Below, one piece after another: positions 54,708 to 64,000 of a stretch of 64,000 nt of DNA. Every line of letters starts with the position of its first letter. The stretch's first letter is position 1. This stretch comes from Pseudomonas botevensis (GTDB lineage Bacteria; Pseudomonadota; Gammaproteobacteria; Pseudomonadales; Pseudomonadaceae): the NCBI RefSeq assembly GCF_019145475.1, contig NZ_JAHTKI010000004.1, positions 186,001 through 250,000 on the forward strand, in the 5' to 3' direction. The notes beneath the pieces are model-generated. The model ran no database searches and was not told the origin of the DNA. It saw only the letters and a program-made list of their open reading frames with translations. Both the position numbers and the translations under genes were made by a program.

Positions 54708-55574
54708 TCAGACGGGCATGCGACCGAAGCGACCGGACTGAAAGTCCGCGAAAGCCTGGTGGATTTCCTGCTCGGTGTTCATCACGAACGGGCCATGCCC
54801 GACGATCGGCTCATCAATCGGCTCGCCGCTGAGCAACAAGACCATCGCGTCCTCACTGGCTTCAAGGGTCAATTGACGGCCGGTGCGTTCGAACAGCACC
54901 AGTTGGCCCACCTGCACCGACTCCGAACCATTGACCTGCACCGTCCCTTTCAACACCACCAGCGCGGTGTTGCGGCCTTCGTGCAGATCCAGGGTCAGCA
55001 ACTTGCCAGCATTGAGGCGCAGATCCCACACATCGATCGGTGTGAACGTCCGGGACGGGCCTTTGCGGCCGTCGAACTCACCGGCGATCAAACGCAGGCG
55101 ACCGGCGCCACCCTTGAGCGCGATGCTCGGGATGTCGCGATCGAGAAGGGTCTGGTAACCGGGCGCGGCCATTTTGTCCCTGGCCGGCAGGTTGACCCAC
55201 AACTGGACCATTTCCAGATTGCCGCCAGTCCGGGCGAAATCATCGGAGTGGAATTCCTCATGCAGGATCCCGGACGCCGCCGTCATCCACTGCACGTCAC
55301 CCGGACCGATGGTGCCGCCACTGCCGGTGGAGTCGCGGTGCTGCACTTCGCCTTCGTAGACAATCGTCACGGTTTCGAAGCCGCGATGCGGATGCTGGCC
55401 CACGCCCCGTCGCTCGGTGGTCGGCGTGAACTGCGCAGGCCCGGCATGATCGAGCAGCAGGAACGGGCTGATGTGCTTGCCCATCGAATCGTAGGAAAAC
55501 AGTGTGCGCACCGGAAAACCATCGCCGACCCAATGGCCGCGAGGGCTGGTGTAAATGCCAAGGATGTTTTTCAT
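54708..55574 (-). CDS. Pirin-family protein
   Basis: This is a 288-residue pirin with two cupin domains. The N-terminal metal site is in RRGVGQHPHRGFETVTIVYEGEVQHRDSTGS (paired His), GDVQWMTAASGILHEEF with the further His and Glu. Related bacterial proteins have quercetinase activity or modulate pyruvate dehydrogenase, but no specific role follows from sequence. ATG 55574 (MKNILGIYTSPRGHW) follows a CAGGAG ribosome site; nine extra codons upstream are possible. It is divergent from dkgB with about 230 bp between them. Confidence 0.9.
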   Translation of the reverse strand: MKNILGIYTSPRGHWVGDGFPVRTLFSYDSMGKHISPFLLLDHAGPAQFTPTTERRGVGQHPHRGFETVTIVYEGEVQHRDSTGSGGTIGPGDVQWMTAASGILHEEFHSDDFARTGGNLEMVQLWVNLPARDKMAAPGYQTLLDRDIPSIALKGGAGRLRLIAGEFDGRKGPSRTFTPIDVWDLRLNAGKLLTLDLHEGRNTALVVLKGTVQVNGSESVQVGQLVLFERTGRQLTLEASEDAMVLLLSGEPIDEPIVGHGPFVMNTEQEIHQAFADFQSGRFGRMPV

Positions 55575-55804
55575 GCGGGCTCCTGGAATGGGTTTGGACA
55601 TGAATTGATATTAAATCCGCAACCTATTCGACACTAGACCACTGAAACCGGCTTAATCGTCTCACCAGTAGAACGATCACCTGCCACTCGCGCCCACCCG
55701 ATTCGTGACTTGCACTCAACAGTGCTTTGCCCAACCAGCGGTTTTTCTCACGGAAACAGATGCCGATACTGCTGCCCATTCCCACTGCAATCCTGGAGTC
55801 ACGC

Positions 55805-56608
55805 ATGTCTGTTCCCGCTTTCGGTCTTGGTACGTTTCGCCTGCAAGGCCAGGTGGTCATCGATTCGGTGAGCACCGCCCTCGAACTCGGCTACCGGGTC
55901 ATCGACACCGCACAGATCTACGAAAACGAAGCCGAAGTCGGCCAGGCCATTGCGGCCAGCGGCATTGCCCGCGAAGAGTTGTTCATCACCAGCAAGATCT
56001 GGATCGCCAACTTCGCCGGGGACCAGTTGATTGAGAGCCTCAAGGAAAGCCTGCAAAAACTGCGCACCGACTATCTCGACCTGACCCTGATCCACTGGCC
56101 ATCGCCGGAAGATCAAGTGCCGGTGGCAGAATTCATGGGCGCCCTGCTGGAAGCCAAACGCCTGGGCCTGACCCGGCAGATCGGCATTTCCAACTTCACC
56201 ATAGATCTGATGAAGCAGGCGATTGCCGCCGTTGGCGCCGAGAACATCGCCACCAATCAGATCGAGCTGCACCCATACCTGCAAAACCGCAAGGTCGTCG
56301 AGTTCGCCCAGCGTCATGGCATCCAGATCACCTCGTACATGACCCTGGCTTACGGCGAAGTACTGAAGGATACGCTGATCGAGCAAATCGCCCAGCGTCT
56401 GCAAGCAACCCCGGCGCAAGTCACGCTGGCGTGGGCCATGCAATCGGGCTACGCGGTGATCCCGTCGTCGACCCGGCGCGCCAACCTGCAAAGCAACCTC
56501 GGCGCCACGGCCCTGACCCTGAGCGATGCCGACATGGCGCTGATCGCCACCCTCGAGCGCGGCCATCGCCTGACCAGCCCGAAAGGCATTGCGCCGGCGT
56601 GGGACTGA
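55805..56608 (+). CDS. dkgB: 2,5-diketo-D-gluconate reductase B
   Basis: This is a 267-residue aldo-keto reductase. The start [20 protein letters not shown] is close to E. coli DkgB. The catalytic Tyr is in [16 protein letters not shown], Lys in [10 protein letters not shown] and His in [13 protein letters not shown]. The cofactor site is in [23 protein letters not shown], ending IAPAWD. It reduces 2,5-diketo-gluconate and methylglyoxal-like aldehydes with NADPH. It is convergent with the BvgS-like kinase gene, five bp between stops. Confidence 0.93.
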   Translation: MSVPAFGLGTFRLQGQVVIDSVSTALELGYRVIDTAQIYENEAEVGQAIAASGIAREELFITSKIWIANFAGDQLIESLKESLQKLRTDYLDLTLIHWPSPEDQVPVAEFMGALLEAKRLGLTRQIGISNFTIDLMKQAIAAVGAENIATNQIELHPYLQNRKVVEFAQRHGIQITSYMTLAYGEVLKDTLIEQIAQRLQATPAQVTLAWAMQSGYAVIPSSTRRANLQSNLGATALTLSDADMALIATLERGHRLTSPKGIAPAWD

Positions 56609-56612
56609 TCGT

Positions 56613-59390
56613 CTAGCCCTGCAACTGCTGCGCGAGGTCGGACATGGCCACGCGCAGCCTCGCTGCCGCTGTCGCCAGCGCTCCGCCCTCGGCGCCACGG
56701 CACGCCACTTCAAGTTCCCGGCAGGCAGCCACCACCCGCGCCGCGCCGATCATCTGCGCACCGCCCATGACGTGATGGGCCAGTTCGCCCAACCCTGTCC
56801 GATCCTGTTGCTGATTGAATGCATCCAGTCGTTGCAGGTCGCGGTGCAAGTTGCTCAGCACCTCCTCCAGCAAACGCGGAATCAGTTCCGGGTCAGCGGT
56901 TGCCAGTTGCTCCAGTCCCCGAAGATCGAGATCGGCCAACGGCGGCTTTGGCTCGTTTGCGCTGTGGTGCGCGATGCCGTTCAAGGCCTGACGCAGATCC
57001 TCCAGGCGGATCGGTTTGAACAGGCAGCCATCCATGCCCGCCGCCAGGCAACGACTCCTTTCTTCAGCCTGGGCATTGGCGGTAAAGCCGAGCATCAGGC
57101 AGCGCACCCGCCCCGTCGCCGCCTCTTGCTCGCGCACCGCTTGCGCCAGTTGATAACCGTTGCGGCGCGGCATGTTGCTGTCCGTGATCAGCACATCGAA
57201 CGAGCCCTCGCGCCACAGCGCCAGCGCCTCGTCACCATCGCCCTCCTCGACGGTGAGGTGGCCGAGTTCGTGCAACTGGCGGCACATCAGCAAACGGTTC
57301 ACCGGGTGATCGTCCACCACCAGCACGTTCAGCGTCCGGGCCGAAGCAATCGGCTCAAGAACCGGTTCGGCATCATGTTCCAGTGCGGCCAGCACTGGCA
57401 GTTCGATGCCCATGACCACTTGAGTTCCACATCCCGGCTCGCTGTCCAGCGCCAGATGCCCGCCCATCATTTCCCACAACGTCCGGCTGATCGCCAGGCC
57501 CAGACCGGAACCGCTGCGCACGGTCTGTGAGTGGTCGCCGACCTGGACGAACGGGCTGAACAACCGCTGACGGTCTTCGGCGCTGATGCCGATGCCGCTG
57601 TCCTGAACCGTGATCGTGACACCGATGTGCCCGGCCTTCAGCGCCGTCACCCGCAACAGCAGGCTCACTTCACCCTCGGCGGTGAACTTGATGGCGTTGC
57701 TCAGCAGATTCGACAGAACCTGCTTGAACCGCGTCGGATCGAGCAGTACATCGACGTCGCTGCGGGCATCCAGCTCGACGTACCACAACAGCAGTTTGTG
57801 CCGCGCCAGGCCCTCGAACACCCGCCCCACCGACGCCACCAGTTCCCGCAGATTGACCCGTTCGGGCGCGAGGGACAGATGCCCCGACTCGATCCGCGCG
57901 ATGTCGAGAATGTCACCGATCAACCCCAGCAATTGCTGACCGGCCGAGGACGCCACCTCAATGGCCTGGCGATCGGTCACTCCTTCCCCGGCACGTTTGA
58001 GGGCCAGTTCGAGCATGCCGAGCAAGGCGTTCATCGGTGTGCGGATTTCATGGCTCATGGTCGCCAGGAATGTCGACTTGGCGCGATTGGCCTCGTCGGC
58101 CACCTCCTTGGCCTCCTGCAATTTGCGCATCCATTGCTGGCGCTGACGGATCTGCCGGCGTTGAAAAGCGATCCAGCCCAGCGCCAGCAACAACAACCCC
58201 GCGGCACTGGCAAAGCCCTGAAGGATTTGCCGGCGATGACGCTGCCAATAGCTGTCGTTGACGATCAACTGCTGGCTCCAGCGCGATACCAGATCATCCA
58301 TTTCCTGCGGGGCGATGCTCAACAACGCCTTGTTCAGGATCGAATGCAGTTGCGGCGCATCCAGCGACGTCGCCATCGCCACCCGCGCCGGTTGATCGCC
58401 CACGGTACTGACGATGCGCAGGCGATCGCGGTAATGCCGGTCGATCAGATAACGCGCCACCATCAGTGAACTCAAGGTTGCGTCCGCCTGGCCCTTGAGT
58501 ACCCGCTCCGTGCCGTCCGCCGGACTCGGCACTTCGACCAACTGGATGTGCGGCACCTGCTGCAACAGATAATCGCGCAACCCGTTGCCGCGATAGAGCG
58601 CCAGCCGCTTGCCCGCCATGTCGTCCAGGCTGCGCGGCGCCTGCGCTTTCGAATCGGTGACCAGCACGAACGGGGTATTGAGGTAGGTCCGGGTGAACCG
58701 CATTTCGAGTTCGCGCGCGCTGCTCGGCGTCAGCACCGGCAGCACATCGAGTGCCCCGGCCTTGAGCTGCTCGATCTGACGATCCAGGGATTGCCCGCGC
58801 ACCACCTCGAAGCGCAGCCCGCTGCGCTGGCTGATCAGGTTGAGCAGTTGCGCGGTCAGGCCACTGAACTGGCCATCGGCGTCATGGAAGGTCAGCGGCG
58901 CAAAGTCATCGATGGCCCCCACTCGCACCACCGGATGCCGCTCCAGCCACGCTTGCTCGCTGGCGCTCAGGCTGACTTGCGATTGCCCGAGGATGTCGGC
59001 GCGACCGGCGCTCCAGCGCAGCTCCATGGACAGCCGCTGCTGCATCGGAATCGCCAGCAGCGCCTTGTCGACCAGGCGTTTCAGGCGCTCATTGCCGCGA
59101 GCCAGGGCAAAGGCGAACGGATTGGCGTCCAGTCCGGAAGGCCCGGCCAGTTGCAGATCGTTGCGAAAATGGGTGTTGATCAGGTAGCTGGCGCTGATGA
59201 AGTCGCCGAGGTACAGGTCATTCGCGCCGAACGCCACGGCGCCGAGGGCATCGAGGATTGACGGGTAACGGACCCAGATCGCGCCGGGATACGCCTTCTG
59301 CACGGTTGCCGCCGGCAGGTAATCCTCGACCATGGCGATGTGTTTGCCTGTCAGGTCCGGGGGCAACGCTTCGTTGAGCCGGGTCACCAC
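56613..59390 (-). CDS. BvgS-like hybrid histidine kinase, main fragment (frameshifted gene)
   Basis: This 925-codon frame holds most of an unorthodox sensor kinase of the BvgS/EvgS type. It begins inside the first periplasmic binding domain, followed by a second SBP_bac_3 domain (about 150-375), a transmembrane helix (about 388-409), HisKA with H447 in [14 protein letters not shown], HATPase ([20 protein letters not shown]), a receiver with D737 in [14 protein letters not shown] and K792, and an HPt domain with H872 in [13 protein letters not shown]. No PAS domain separates membrane and kinase. The in-frame start is GTG 59390 without a ribosome site; a one-base frameshift at about 59386 splits it from its true N-terminus. 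The response regulator gene is just upstream. Confidence 0.9.
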   Translation of the reverse strand: MVTRLNEALPPDLTGKHIAMVEDYLPAATVQKAYPGAIWVRYPSILDALGAVAFGANDLYLGDFISASYLINTHFRNDLQLAGPSGLDANPFAFALARGNERLKRLVDKALLAIPMQQRLSMELRWSAGRADILGQSQVSLSASEQAWLERHPVVRVGAIDDFAPLTFHDADGQFSGLTAQLLNLISQRSGLRFEVVRGQSLDRQIEQLKAGALDVLPVLTPSSARELEMRFTRTYLNTPFVLVTDSKAQAPRSLDDMAGKRLALYRGNGLRDYLLQQVPHIQLVEVPSPADGTERVLKGQADATLSSLMVARYLIDRHYRDRLRIVSTVGDQPARVAMATSLDAPQLHSILNKALLSIAPQEMDDLVSRWSQQLIVNDSYWQRHRRQILQGFASAAGLLLLALGWIAFQRRQIRQRQQWMRKLQEAKEVADEANRAKSTFLATMSHEIRTPMNALLGMLELALKRAGEGVTDRQAIEVASSAGQQLLGLIGDILDIARIESGHLSLAPERVNLRELVASVGRVFEGLARHKLLLWYVELDARSDVDVLLDPTRFKQVLSNLLSNAIKFTAEGEVSLLLRVTALKAGHIGVTITVQDSGIGISAEDRQRLFSPFVQVGDHSQTVRSGSGLGLAISRTLWEMMGGHLALDSEPGCGTQVVMGIELPVLAALEHDAEPVLEPIASARTLNVLVVDDHPVNRLLMCRQLHELGHLTVEEGDGDEALALWREGSFDVLITDSNMPRRNGYQLAQAVREQEAATGRVRCLMLGFTANAQAEERSRCLAAGMDGCLFKPIRLEDLRQALNGIAHHSANEPKPPLADLDLRGLEQLATADPELIPRLLEEVLSNLHRDLQRLDAFNQQQDRTGLGELAHHVMGGAQMIGAARVVAACRELEVACRGAEGGALATAAARLRVAMSDLAQQLQG

Positions 59391-59824
59391 ATCGGCTGAT
59401 CCTCGGCGTAGGCCCGGGACAGAATCAGCTCGGGATCGGCAATCTCGAAGTTGTTCGAGGTGCCGAGCAGATCCAGATTGCCGGTCTTGAGCGCGGCCAT
59501 GGCGCTCTCGCGATCCGGGTAGCGCCAGACCTCGATCCCGACCGTCAATACCTGCGCCAGCGCCTCGGCGTATTCGGCGGTGAGGCCTTCCAGCTCATGC
59601 TGGTTGCGGGTCAATTCGAACGGTGGATAGTCAGGCCCCGAGACGCCGACGCGCAGTCGGGGATGGGCGCTCAACCACTGGCGATCCTGCTCGTCGAGAC
59701 GAATCTGCACATTCTCCAGCGGAGCGCGGGTCATCACCTCCAGCCTCTGCACCGACCCGGCCGCCGGCATCCCAACACTGGCGAGCATCAGCAGCAACGA
59801 GAAAAGCAGCCCTGGCAGACTCAT
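59384..59824 (-). CDS. BvgS-like kinase, N-terminal fragment (signal peptide + part of SBP domain)
   Basis: This 146-residue fragment carries the signal peptide ([19 protein letters not shown]) and the first half of the first SBP_bac_3 domain ([20 protein letters not shown]). It ends in EDQPMW and a TGA. Reading ...CCG ATG TGG TGA; insertion of one G after ATG would restore [16 protein letters not shown] and join the downstream frame. It overlaps the main fragment by seven bases. The frames on both sides are otherwise intact. It is thus either a recent inactivating frameshift, a sequence error, or recoding. Confidence 0.85.
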   Translation of the reverse strand: MSLPGLLFSLLLMLASVGMPAAGSVQRLEVMTRAPLENVQIRLDEQDRQWLSAHPRLRVGVSGPDYPPFELTRNQHELEGLTAEYAEALAQVLTVGIEVWRYPDRESAMAALKTGNLDLLGTSNNFEIADPELILSRAYAEDQPMW

Positions 59825-59833
59825 GCACGGCCC

Positions 59834-60460
59834 TCAGATCAACTGGTTGCGCTTGGCCAGTTCTCGCAACAGCACCAACGAACCGATACCCAGCTTGATC
59901 ATCAAGCGGGTTTTGTAGGTGCTGATGGTTTTGTGACTCAGGTGCATCTCTTCGGCAATGTCCTTATTGGCCTTGCCTTGAGCCAACTGCACCAGGATGT
60001 GCAATTCCCGATCGGAGAGCTGATCGATCAACTGCTGCTCGTTACTTTGCACGGCGTATTTTCCCGCGTGGGGCTCACTCGATTCGGGGAAATAGGTGTA
60101 ACCGGCGCGAACGGCCTTGATCGCGTTCTGCAGTTGCTGCAGATCGGCGGACTTGGTGACGTAGGCCATCGCCCCGGCCCGTCGGCACCGCGCGAGGTAA
60201 TGCGCGGGATCCTTGGAAGTGAACACCACCACCTTGCAACTCAACCCGATGGCCCGGATACGCTCCAGCGAATCCAGCCCGCTGTTTGCGCCCAGCTCCA
60301 GGTCGAGCACAACCAGCGCCGGCGCATGCTGGCGGATCATCGGCACCACGTCGACACTGCTCGACACCATATGGACTTGCTTGTAACCGTGTGTTTTCAG
60401 AACCCCCTGGAGGGTGATGGCGACCACCGGATGATCTTCGACGATCATTGCAATTTCCAT
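59834..60460 (-). CDS. BvgA-like LuxR-family response regulator
   Basis: This is a 208-residue response regulator, partner of the adjacent hybrid kinase. The receiver has the acidic pair in AMIVEDHPVVA, phospho-acceptor D53 in VVLDLELGANSG, T in VVFTSKD and Lys in AYVTKSADL. The LuxR helix-turn-helix is SDRELHILVQLAQGKANKDIAEEMHLSHKTISTYKTRL. ATG 60460 (MEIAMIVEDHPVV) follows GGGAG. Related proteins are BvgA, EvgA and the Roc regulators controlling virulence or fimbrial genes. It lies nine bp upstream of the kinase N-terminal fragment, so they are co-transcribed. Confidence 0.92.
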   Translation of the reverse strand: MEIAMIVEDHPVVAITLQGVLKTHGYKQVHMVSSSVDVVPMIRQHAPALVVLDLELGANSGLDSLERIRAIGLSCKVVVFTSKDPAHYLARCRRAGAMAYVTKSADLQQLQNAIKAVRAGYTYFPESSEPHAGKYAVQSNEQQLIDQLSDRELHILVQLAQGKANKDIAEEMHLSHKTISTYKTRLMIKLGIGSLVLLRELAKRNQLI

Positions 60461-60590
60461 GACCACTCCCGAGGCGAATACATGACGAGGACGCCACCGC
60501 TCGGGCTTGAGCGGGACGCGACAGTGGCTGCGCCACGACTGTTACACGGAAAACGAGGCAAAACACCTGTCAGATCTGACAGGTGCGCAA

Positions 60591-61010
60591 TCAACCGAAT
60601 TGTGCTTGGGTCCGCCATTGCGATAACGGCGCACAGGCGCCGGAGCTGGCCGAATGCTCGACCGCCGCCATCAACCGCTCGATCGCACACACCGATGGCA
60701 ACGCCGCGCGGCTAGCGTGCACGTTGTCCTGGAGAGGCCCGCAAACAGGATCGTTGTAGATCAGGGCGTGACGGACGTGCAGGCTATCGAGCAGAAATTC
60801 ATGCAGATTCAGCCTGTTCGCCGCCAGATCGGCGTTGACCACCACCCCGTCGAACGGCTCGCAGCTGTAATCGATCAGCATCAGCAACTCATCAAGACTC
60901 TGCACCGGCGCGATGCGGTAGTAGTCGAGGCGATTGAACATCCGTTCGATCTTCATTCGGTGAAAATGCTGCGGATCGGCGATAAGAATCCGCAGAGTTT
61001 TGTTGATCAT
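60591..61010 (-). CDS. Degenerate receiver-domain protein
   Basis: This is a 139-residue protein resembling a lone receiver domain. The opening MINKTLRILIADPQHFHRMK keeps one acidic residue (D12) where two are usual. The phospho-acceptor position is N59 in FDGVVVNADLAAN, with an Asp two residues later. No conserved Lys is seen where KP normally lies. It also lacks an output domain. It is likely a non-phosphorylated pseudo-receiver working with the BvgAS-like system next to it, which is on the same strand 130 bp downstream. The start is ATG 61010. Confidence 0.68.
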   Translation of the reverse strand: MINKTLRILIADPQHFHRMKIERMFNRLDYYRIAPVQSLDELLMLIDYSCEPFDGVVVNADLAANRLNLHEFLLDSLHVRHALIYNDPVCGPLQDNVHASRAALPSVCAIERLMAAVEHSASSGACAPLSQWRTQAQFG

Positions 61011-61134
61011 CGTCGCTGTCCGTTGGGGGCTTGCCGAGTGCAGCAAGACTACCCAAGCGATGCCGCAGGCTCTGTAGGACAATTCCGAAAAATCGGGCCG
61101 CCTATCAGGATCAAGTACGTCACCCCACTACGTT

Positions 61135-61851
61135 TTACTCCGTCGTACTCGGACTCCAGAACGCCTGCACCACCAGCGCCGACGTGGAGATTCGCGCCAC
61201 CAGTGCATCCAGCTCATCACCGTCCACCGACGTGGTCGCCAGCGTCGCTTCGATCTCCACTTCTTCGGCGCCGAAGGCATGCACATCGACATCGCTGGCC
61301 GGGTAGTTGCTGCGTTCCAGTTCGGCCTCAAGCAAGGCCAGCACGGCTTTCTGCTGTGAACGCCGGGCGATCACGTAGACGATGTTGGTGACCTCCGCCG
61401 AAACCACATCCAGCGGCTGGCGGTTGATATTGTTGACGATCGGTCGCAGCAAGGTATTCGCGGCAAGCACGAACAACGTGCCGAGCACGGCTTCGGCCAG
61501 CAGGTCGGCACCGGCGCAGGCACCGACCGCCGCCGACGTCCAGAGCGTCGCGGCGGTGTTGAGGCCGCGCACGTTGCCCTCTTCGCGCATGATGACCCCG
61601 GCGCCGAGAAAGCCGATGCCGGACACCACGTAGGCGACCACTCGCACCGCGCCTTCGGCGCCGCCGAGCCGGTTGGCCATGTCGACGAAAATCGCCGCGC
61701 CGACCGCCACCAGCACATTGGTGCGCAGCCCCGCCGTGCGTTGTCGGTACTGGCGCTCGAAGCCGATCAGACCGCCGAGAATGAACGCCGCGCTGAGGCT
61801 GACCAGAGTGTCGAGCAGCGAGGTCAGGTTGAGGTTGTTGATGGCTTGCAT
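61135..61851 (-). CDS. mgtC: MgtC/SapB-family membrane protein
   Basis: This is a 238-residue protein with a five-helix MgtC membrane domain (AAFILGGLIGFERQYRQRTAGLRTNVLVAVGAAIF, then FLGAGVIMREEGNVRGLNTAATLWTSAAVG) and a C-terminal ACT-like soluble domain. The start MQAINNLNLTSLLDTLVSLS fits. MgtC inhibits the F-type ATPase and supports survival at low magnesium in pathogens. It lies 80 bp downstream of mgtA on the same strand, the classic mgtA-mgtC pairing, with a REP-like hairpin between. Expression under low Mg2+ via PhoPQ is expected but not visible here. Confidence 0.92.
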   Translation of the reverse strand: MQAINNLNLTSLLDTLVSLSAAFILGGLIGFERQYRQRTAGLRTNVLVAVGAAIFVDMANRLGGAEGAVRVVAYVVSGIGFLGAGVIMREEGNVRGLNTAATLWTSAAVGACAGADLLAEAVLGTLFVLAANTLLRPIVNNINRQPLDVVSAEVTNIVYVIARRSQQKAVLALLEAELERSNYPASDVDVHAFGAEEVEIEATLATTSVDGDELDALVARISTSALVVQAFWSPSTTE

Positions 61852-61881
61852 GATCAACTCCTTGAAAAATACCCCTCCGGT

Positions 61882-61909
61882 TGTGGGAGCGGGCCTGCCC
61901 GCCCCCACA
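61882..61909. repeat. REP-like hairpin between mgtA and mgtC
   Basis: TGTGGGAGCGGGC / GCCCGCCCCCACA pair with one mismatch around two bases. It is the same dispersed hairpin type as at 29959-29986 and 30591-30621, and may modulate the mgtA:mgtC expression ratio. Confidence 0.68.
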
Positions 61910-61933
61910 GGGAAACAGCAATGTGCTGCGGTT

Positions 61934-64000
61934 TTATTGCCAGCCGAACCGGCGGATGTAGAACCCCTTCACCGCCTGGGTCAGCGCCATGTACGCCAGC
62001 AGGATCACCGGCAGGAACACGAAGTACAGCGACGGCAGCGCCTGCAGTTTGAAGTAGTGCGCCAGCGGCCCCATCGGCAGGAAGATGCCGATCGCCATGA
62101 TGATTCCGGTCATCACCAGCAGCGGCATGGCTGCACGGCTCTGCAGGAACGGGATCTTCGGCGTGCGGATCATGTGCACGATCAGCGTCTGGGTCAGCAG
62201 CCCGACCACGAACCAGCCGGACTGGAACAGGGTCTGGTGATCCGGGGTGTTGGCGTCGAACACGTACCACATCAGAGCGAACGTGGTGATGTCGAAGATC
62301 GAGCTGATCGGCCCGAAAAACAGCATGAACCGGCCGACATCCCCTGGCTGCCAGCGTTGTGGCTGCTTGAGCATCTCGTCGTCGACGTTGTCGAACGGAA
62401 TCGCGATCTGCGAGATGTCATACAGCAGGTTCTGCACCAGCAGATGCATCGGCAGCATCGGCAGGAACGGAATAAACGCACTGGCGACCAGCACCGAGAA
62501 CACGTTGCCGAAGTTGGAACTGGCGGTCATCTTGATGTACTTGAGCATGTTGGCGAAGGTGCGCCGCCCTTCGAGCACGCCCTCCTCCAGCACCATCAGG
62601 CTCTTTTCCAGCAGGATGATGTCCGCCGCTTCCTTGGCGATGTCCACCGCGCTGTCCACCGAAATACCGATGTCGGCAGTGCGCAGCGCCGGTGCGTCGT
62701 TGATGCCGTCGCCCATGAACCCGACCACATGCCCGTTGCCCTTGAGCACCCGCACGATGCGCTCCTTGTGCGACGGCGTCAGTTTGGCGAACACGTTGGT
62801 GGTTTCCACCGCCACGGCCAGTTCCGCATCGCTCATGCGCTCGACGTCGTTGCCCAGCAGCAGGCCTTGTTGTGCGAGGCCGACTTCGCGGCAGATCTTC
62901 GCGGTCACCAGTTCGTTGTCGCCGGTCAGCACTTTCACCGCCACGCCATGCTCGGCCAGGGCCTTGAGCGCTGGCGCGGTGCTTTCTTTCGGCGGATCGA
63001 GAAACGCCACATAGCCGATCAGTGTCAGTTCCTGCTCATCGGCCAGGCTGTAGGTGTCGCGGCCCTCGGGCATCGACCGCGCCGCCACCGCCACCACACG
63101 CAAGCCTTCAGCGTTGAAGGCTGCGGTGACCTGACGGATCCGCGCCAGCAATTCATCGCTCAAGGCTTCATCGACTTCGCCATGACGGACCCGGCTGCAC
63201 ACCGCCAGTACTTCTTCCACCGCGCCTTTGCAGATCAATTGATGGGGCTGGCCGCTGCCTTCGACCACCACCGACATGCGCCGACGGTTGAAGTCGAACG
63301 GAATCTCGTCGACCTTGCGAAACGCCGTGCCGACCTTCAATTCACGATGGATTTCCACGTGCTCCAGCACCGCCACGTCGAGCAGGTTTTTCAGGCCGGT
63401 CTGGTAGTAGCTGTTCAGGTAAGCCATTTCCAGCACGTCGTCGGAGTCTTCACCCCAGACGTCGACGTTGCGCGCCAGGAAGATCTTGTCCTGAGTCAGG
63501 GTGCCGGTCTTGTCGGTGCAGAGCACGTCCATGGCGCCGAAGTTCTGGATCGCATCGAGGCGTTTGACGATGACTTTCTTGCGCGACAGGAACACCGCGC
63601 CTTTGGCCAGGGTCGAGGTGACGATCATCGGCAGCATTTCCGGGGTCAGGCCCACGGCAATCGACAGTGCGAACAGCAGCGCCTCGGTCCAGTCCCCTTT
63701 GGTGAATCCGTTGATGAACAACACCAGCGGCGCCATGACGAACATGAAGCGAATCAACAACCAGCTGACTTTGTTCACACCTTGCTGGAACGAAGTCACC
63801 GCGCGATCGGTCGCACCGACCCGCTGTGCCAGCGCACCAAAATAGGTGCTGTTGCCGGTGGTAAGAATCACCGCGACGGCGGTGCCCGAGACCACGTTGG
63901 TGCCCATGAACAGGATGTTTTCCAGCTCCAGCGGGTTGCGCGTGTCGCGATCCAGTTGACGAGGGAATTTTTCCACCGGCATCGATTCGCCGGTCATCGC
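61934..64000 (-). CDS. mgtA: Magnesium-translocating P-type ATPase, partial (5' end cut by window edge)
   Basis: The last 689 or so codons of a P3B-type Mg2+-importing ATPase are present; the gene continues past 64000, so its start and first helices are missing. The frame begins within the TGES actuator loop (AMTGESMPVEKFPRQLDRDT). The phosphorylation motif is VLCTDKTGTLTQDKIF, the nucleotide motif is KGAVEEVLAVCSR, and the hinge is GFMGDGINDAPALRTADIGISVDSAVDIAKEAADIILL. The six C-terminal helices follow (LPMLPMHLLVQNLLYDISQIAIPFD). MgtC is downstream on the same strand. A full protein would be about 900 residues. Confidence 0.95.
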   Translation of the reverse strand, partial: AMTGESMPVEKFPRQLDRDTRNPLELENILFMGTNVVSGTAVAVILTTGNSTYFGALAQRVGATDRAVTSFQQGVNKVSWLLIRFMFVMAPLVLFINGFTKGDWTEALLFALSIAVGLTPEMLPMIVTSTLAKGAVFLSRKKVIVKRLDAIQNFGAMDVLCTDKTGTLTQDKIFLARNVDVWGEDSDDVLEMAYLNSYYQTGLKNLLDVAVLEHVEIHRELKVGTAFRKVDEIPFDFNRRRMSVVVEGSGQPHQLICKGAVEEVLAVCSRVRHGEVDEALSDELLARIRQVTAAFNAEGLRVVAVAARSMPEGRDTYSLADEQELTLIGYVAFLDPPKESTAPALKALAEHGVAVKVLTGDNELVTAKICREVGLAQQGLLLGNDVERMSDAELAVAVETTNVFAKLTPSHKERIVRVLKGNGHVVGFMGDGINDAPALRTADIGISVDSAVDIAKEAADIILLEKSLMVLEEGVLEGRRTFANMLKYIKMTASSNFGNVFSVLVASAFIPFLPMLPMHLLVQNLLYDISQIAIPFDNVDDEMLKQPQRWQPGDVGRFMLFFGPISSIFDITTFALMWYVFDANTPDHQTLFQSGWFVVGLLTQTLIVHMIRTPKIPFLQSRAAMPLLVMTGIIMAIGIFLPMGPLAHYFKLQALPSLYFVFLPVILLAYMALTQAVKGFYIRRFGWQ

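Overview
The window is about 64 kb of a high-GC gammaproteobacterial chromosome, almost certainly Pseudomonas of the P. fluorescens group. The pointers are dense GC-rich coding on both strands, the gene order tig-clpP-clpX-lon-hupB-ppiD beside a tRNA cluster and folD, the gltX / EmrAB-like pump / uvrB / aromatic aminotransferase block, and scattered REP-like hairpins of the type 'GTGGGAGCGGGC'. It is mainly core chromosome. I see no prophage, insertion sequence, integrase, CRISPR array or large foreign island. The only clearly accessory-type locus is a BrnTA toxin-antitoxin pair.

Layout. 0-2.7 kb: a 2-aminoethylphosphonate degradation unit (phnW, phnX) with a divergent LysR regulator cut by the left edge. 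2.8-9 kb: cytochrome b561, a PLP-dependent deaminase/desulfhydrase, 2,4-dienoyl-CoA reductase FadH, a nitrilase-fold protein without its catalytic Cys and Lys, an AraC regulator and a 28-residue conserved-looking peptide. 9.2-23.3 kb: the protein quality control block (DUF2242 lipoprotein, ppiD, a tRNA-like gene, hupB, lon, clpX, clpP, tig, all on the minus strand), four tRNAs (Arg, His, Leu, His), then folD, pbpG, two tandem 68-residue acidic proteins and a C39-fold lipoprotein lacking the catalytic Cys and His.

23.5-38.9 kb: mostly single-gene units: a TerC-family protein, a small lipoprotein, a NhaR-type regulator, an MFS exporter, sstT, DUF1993, YceH, a cupin, an atypical shikimate dehydrogenase, several small proteins, an AI-2E family permease, the tRNA hydroxylase trhP, small heat-shock protein ibpA with a sigma-32-type promoter and a ROSE-like RNA thermometer, dusC, a thioesterase, a hydrolase and a TetR regulator with a 27-bp palindrome. 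39.0-39.6 kb: a tandemly duplicated tRNA-Glu/tRNA-Ala unit. 39.8-48.2 kb: gltX, an EmrA/EmrB-like drug pump, uvrB, an aromatic aminotransferase, a small membrane protein and tRNA-Asn.

48.3-64 kb: an NCS2 purine permease, brnTA, an arylamine N-acetyltransferase, exonuclease III, a GNAT acetyltransferase, an MscS channel fused to a cyclic-nucleotide-binding domain, a pirin, dkgB, a BvgS-like hybrid kinase split by a one-base frameshift, its BvgA-like regulator, a degenerate receiver protein, mgtC and the 3' part of mgtA (cut by the right edge).

The most unusual items are the tRNA-like gene between hupB and ppiD, whose acceptor stem and CCA are intact while its D and anticodon stems cannot form; the frameshifted BvgS-like kinase with its degenerate receiver neighbour; and two proteins that keep enzyme folds but have lost their catalytic residues. 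Nothing here could be compared with databases, so statements on novelty are inference.
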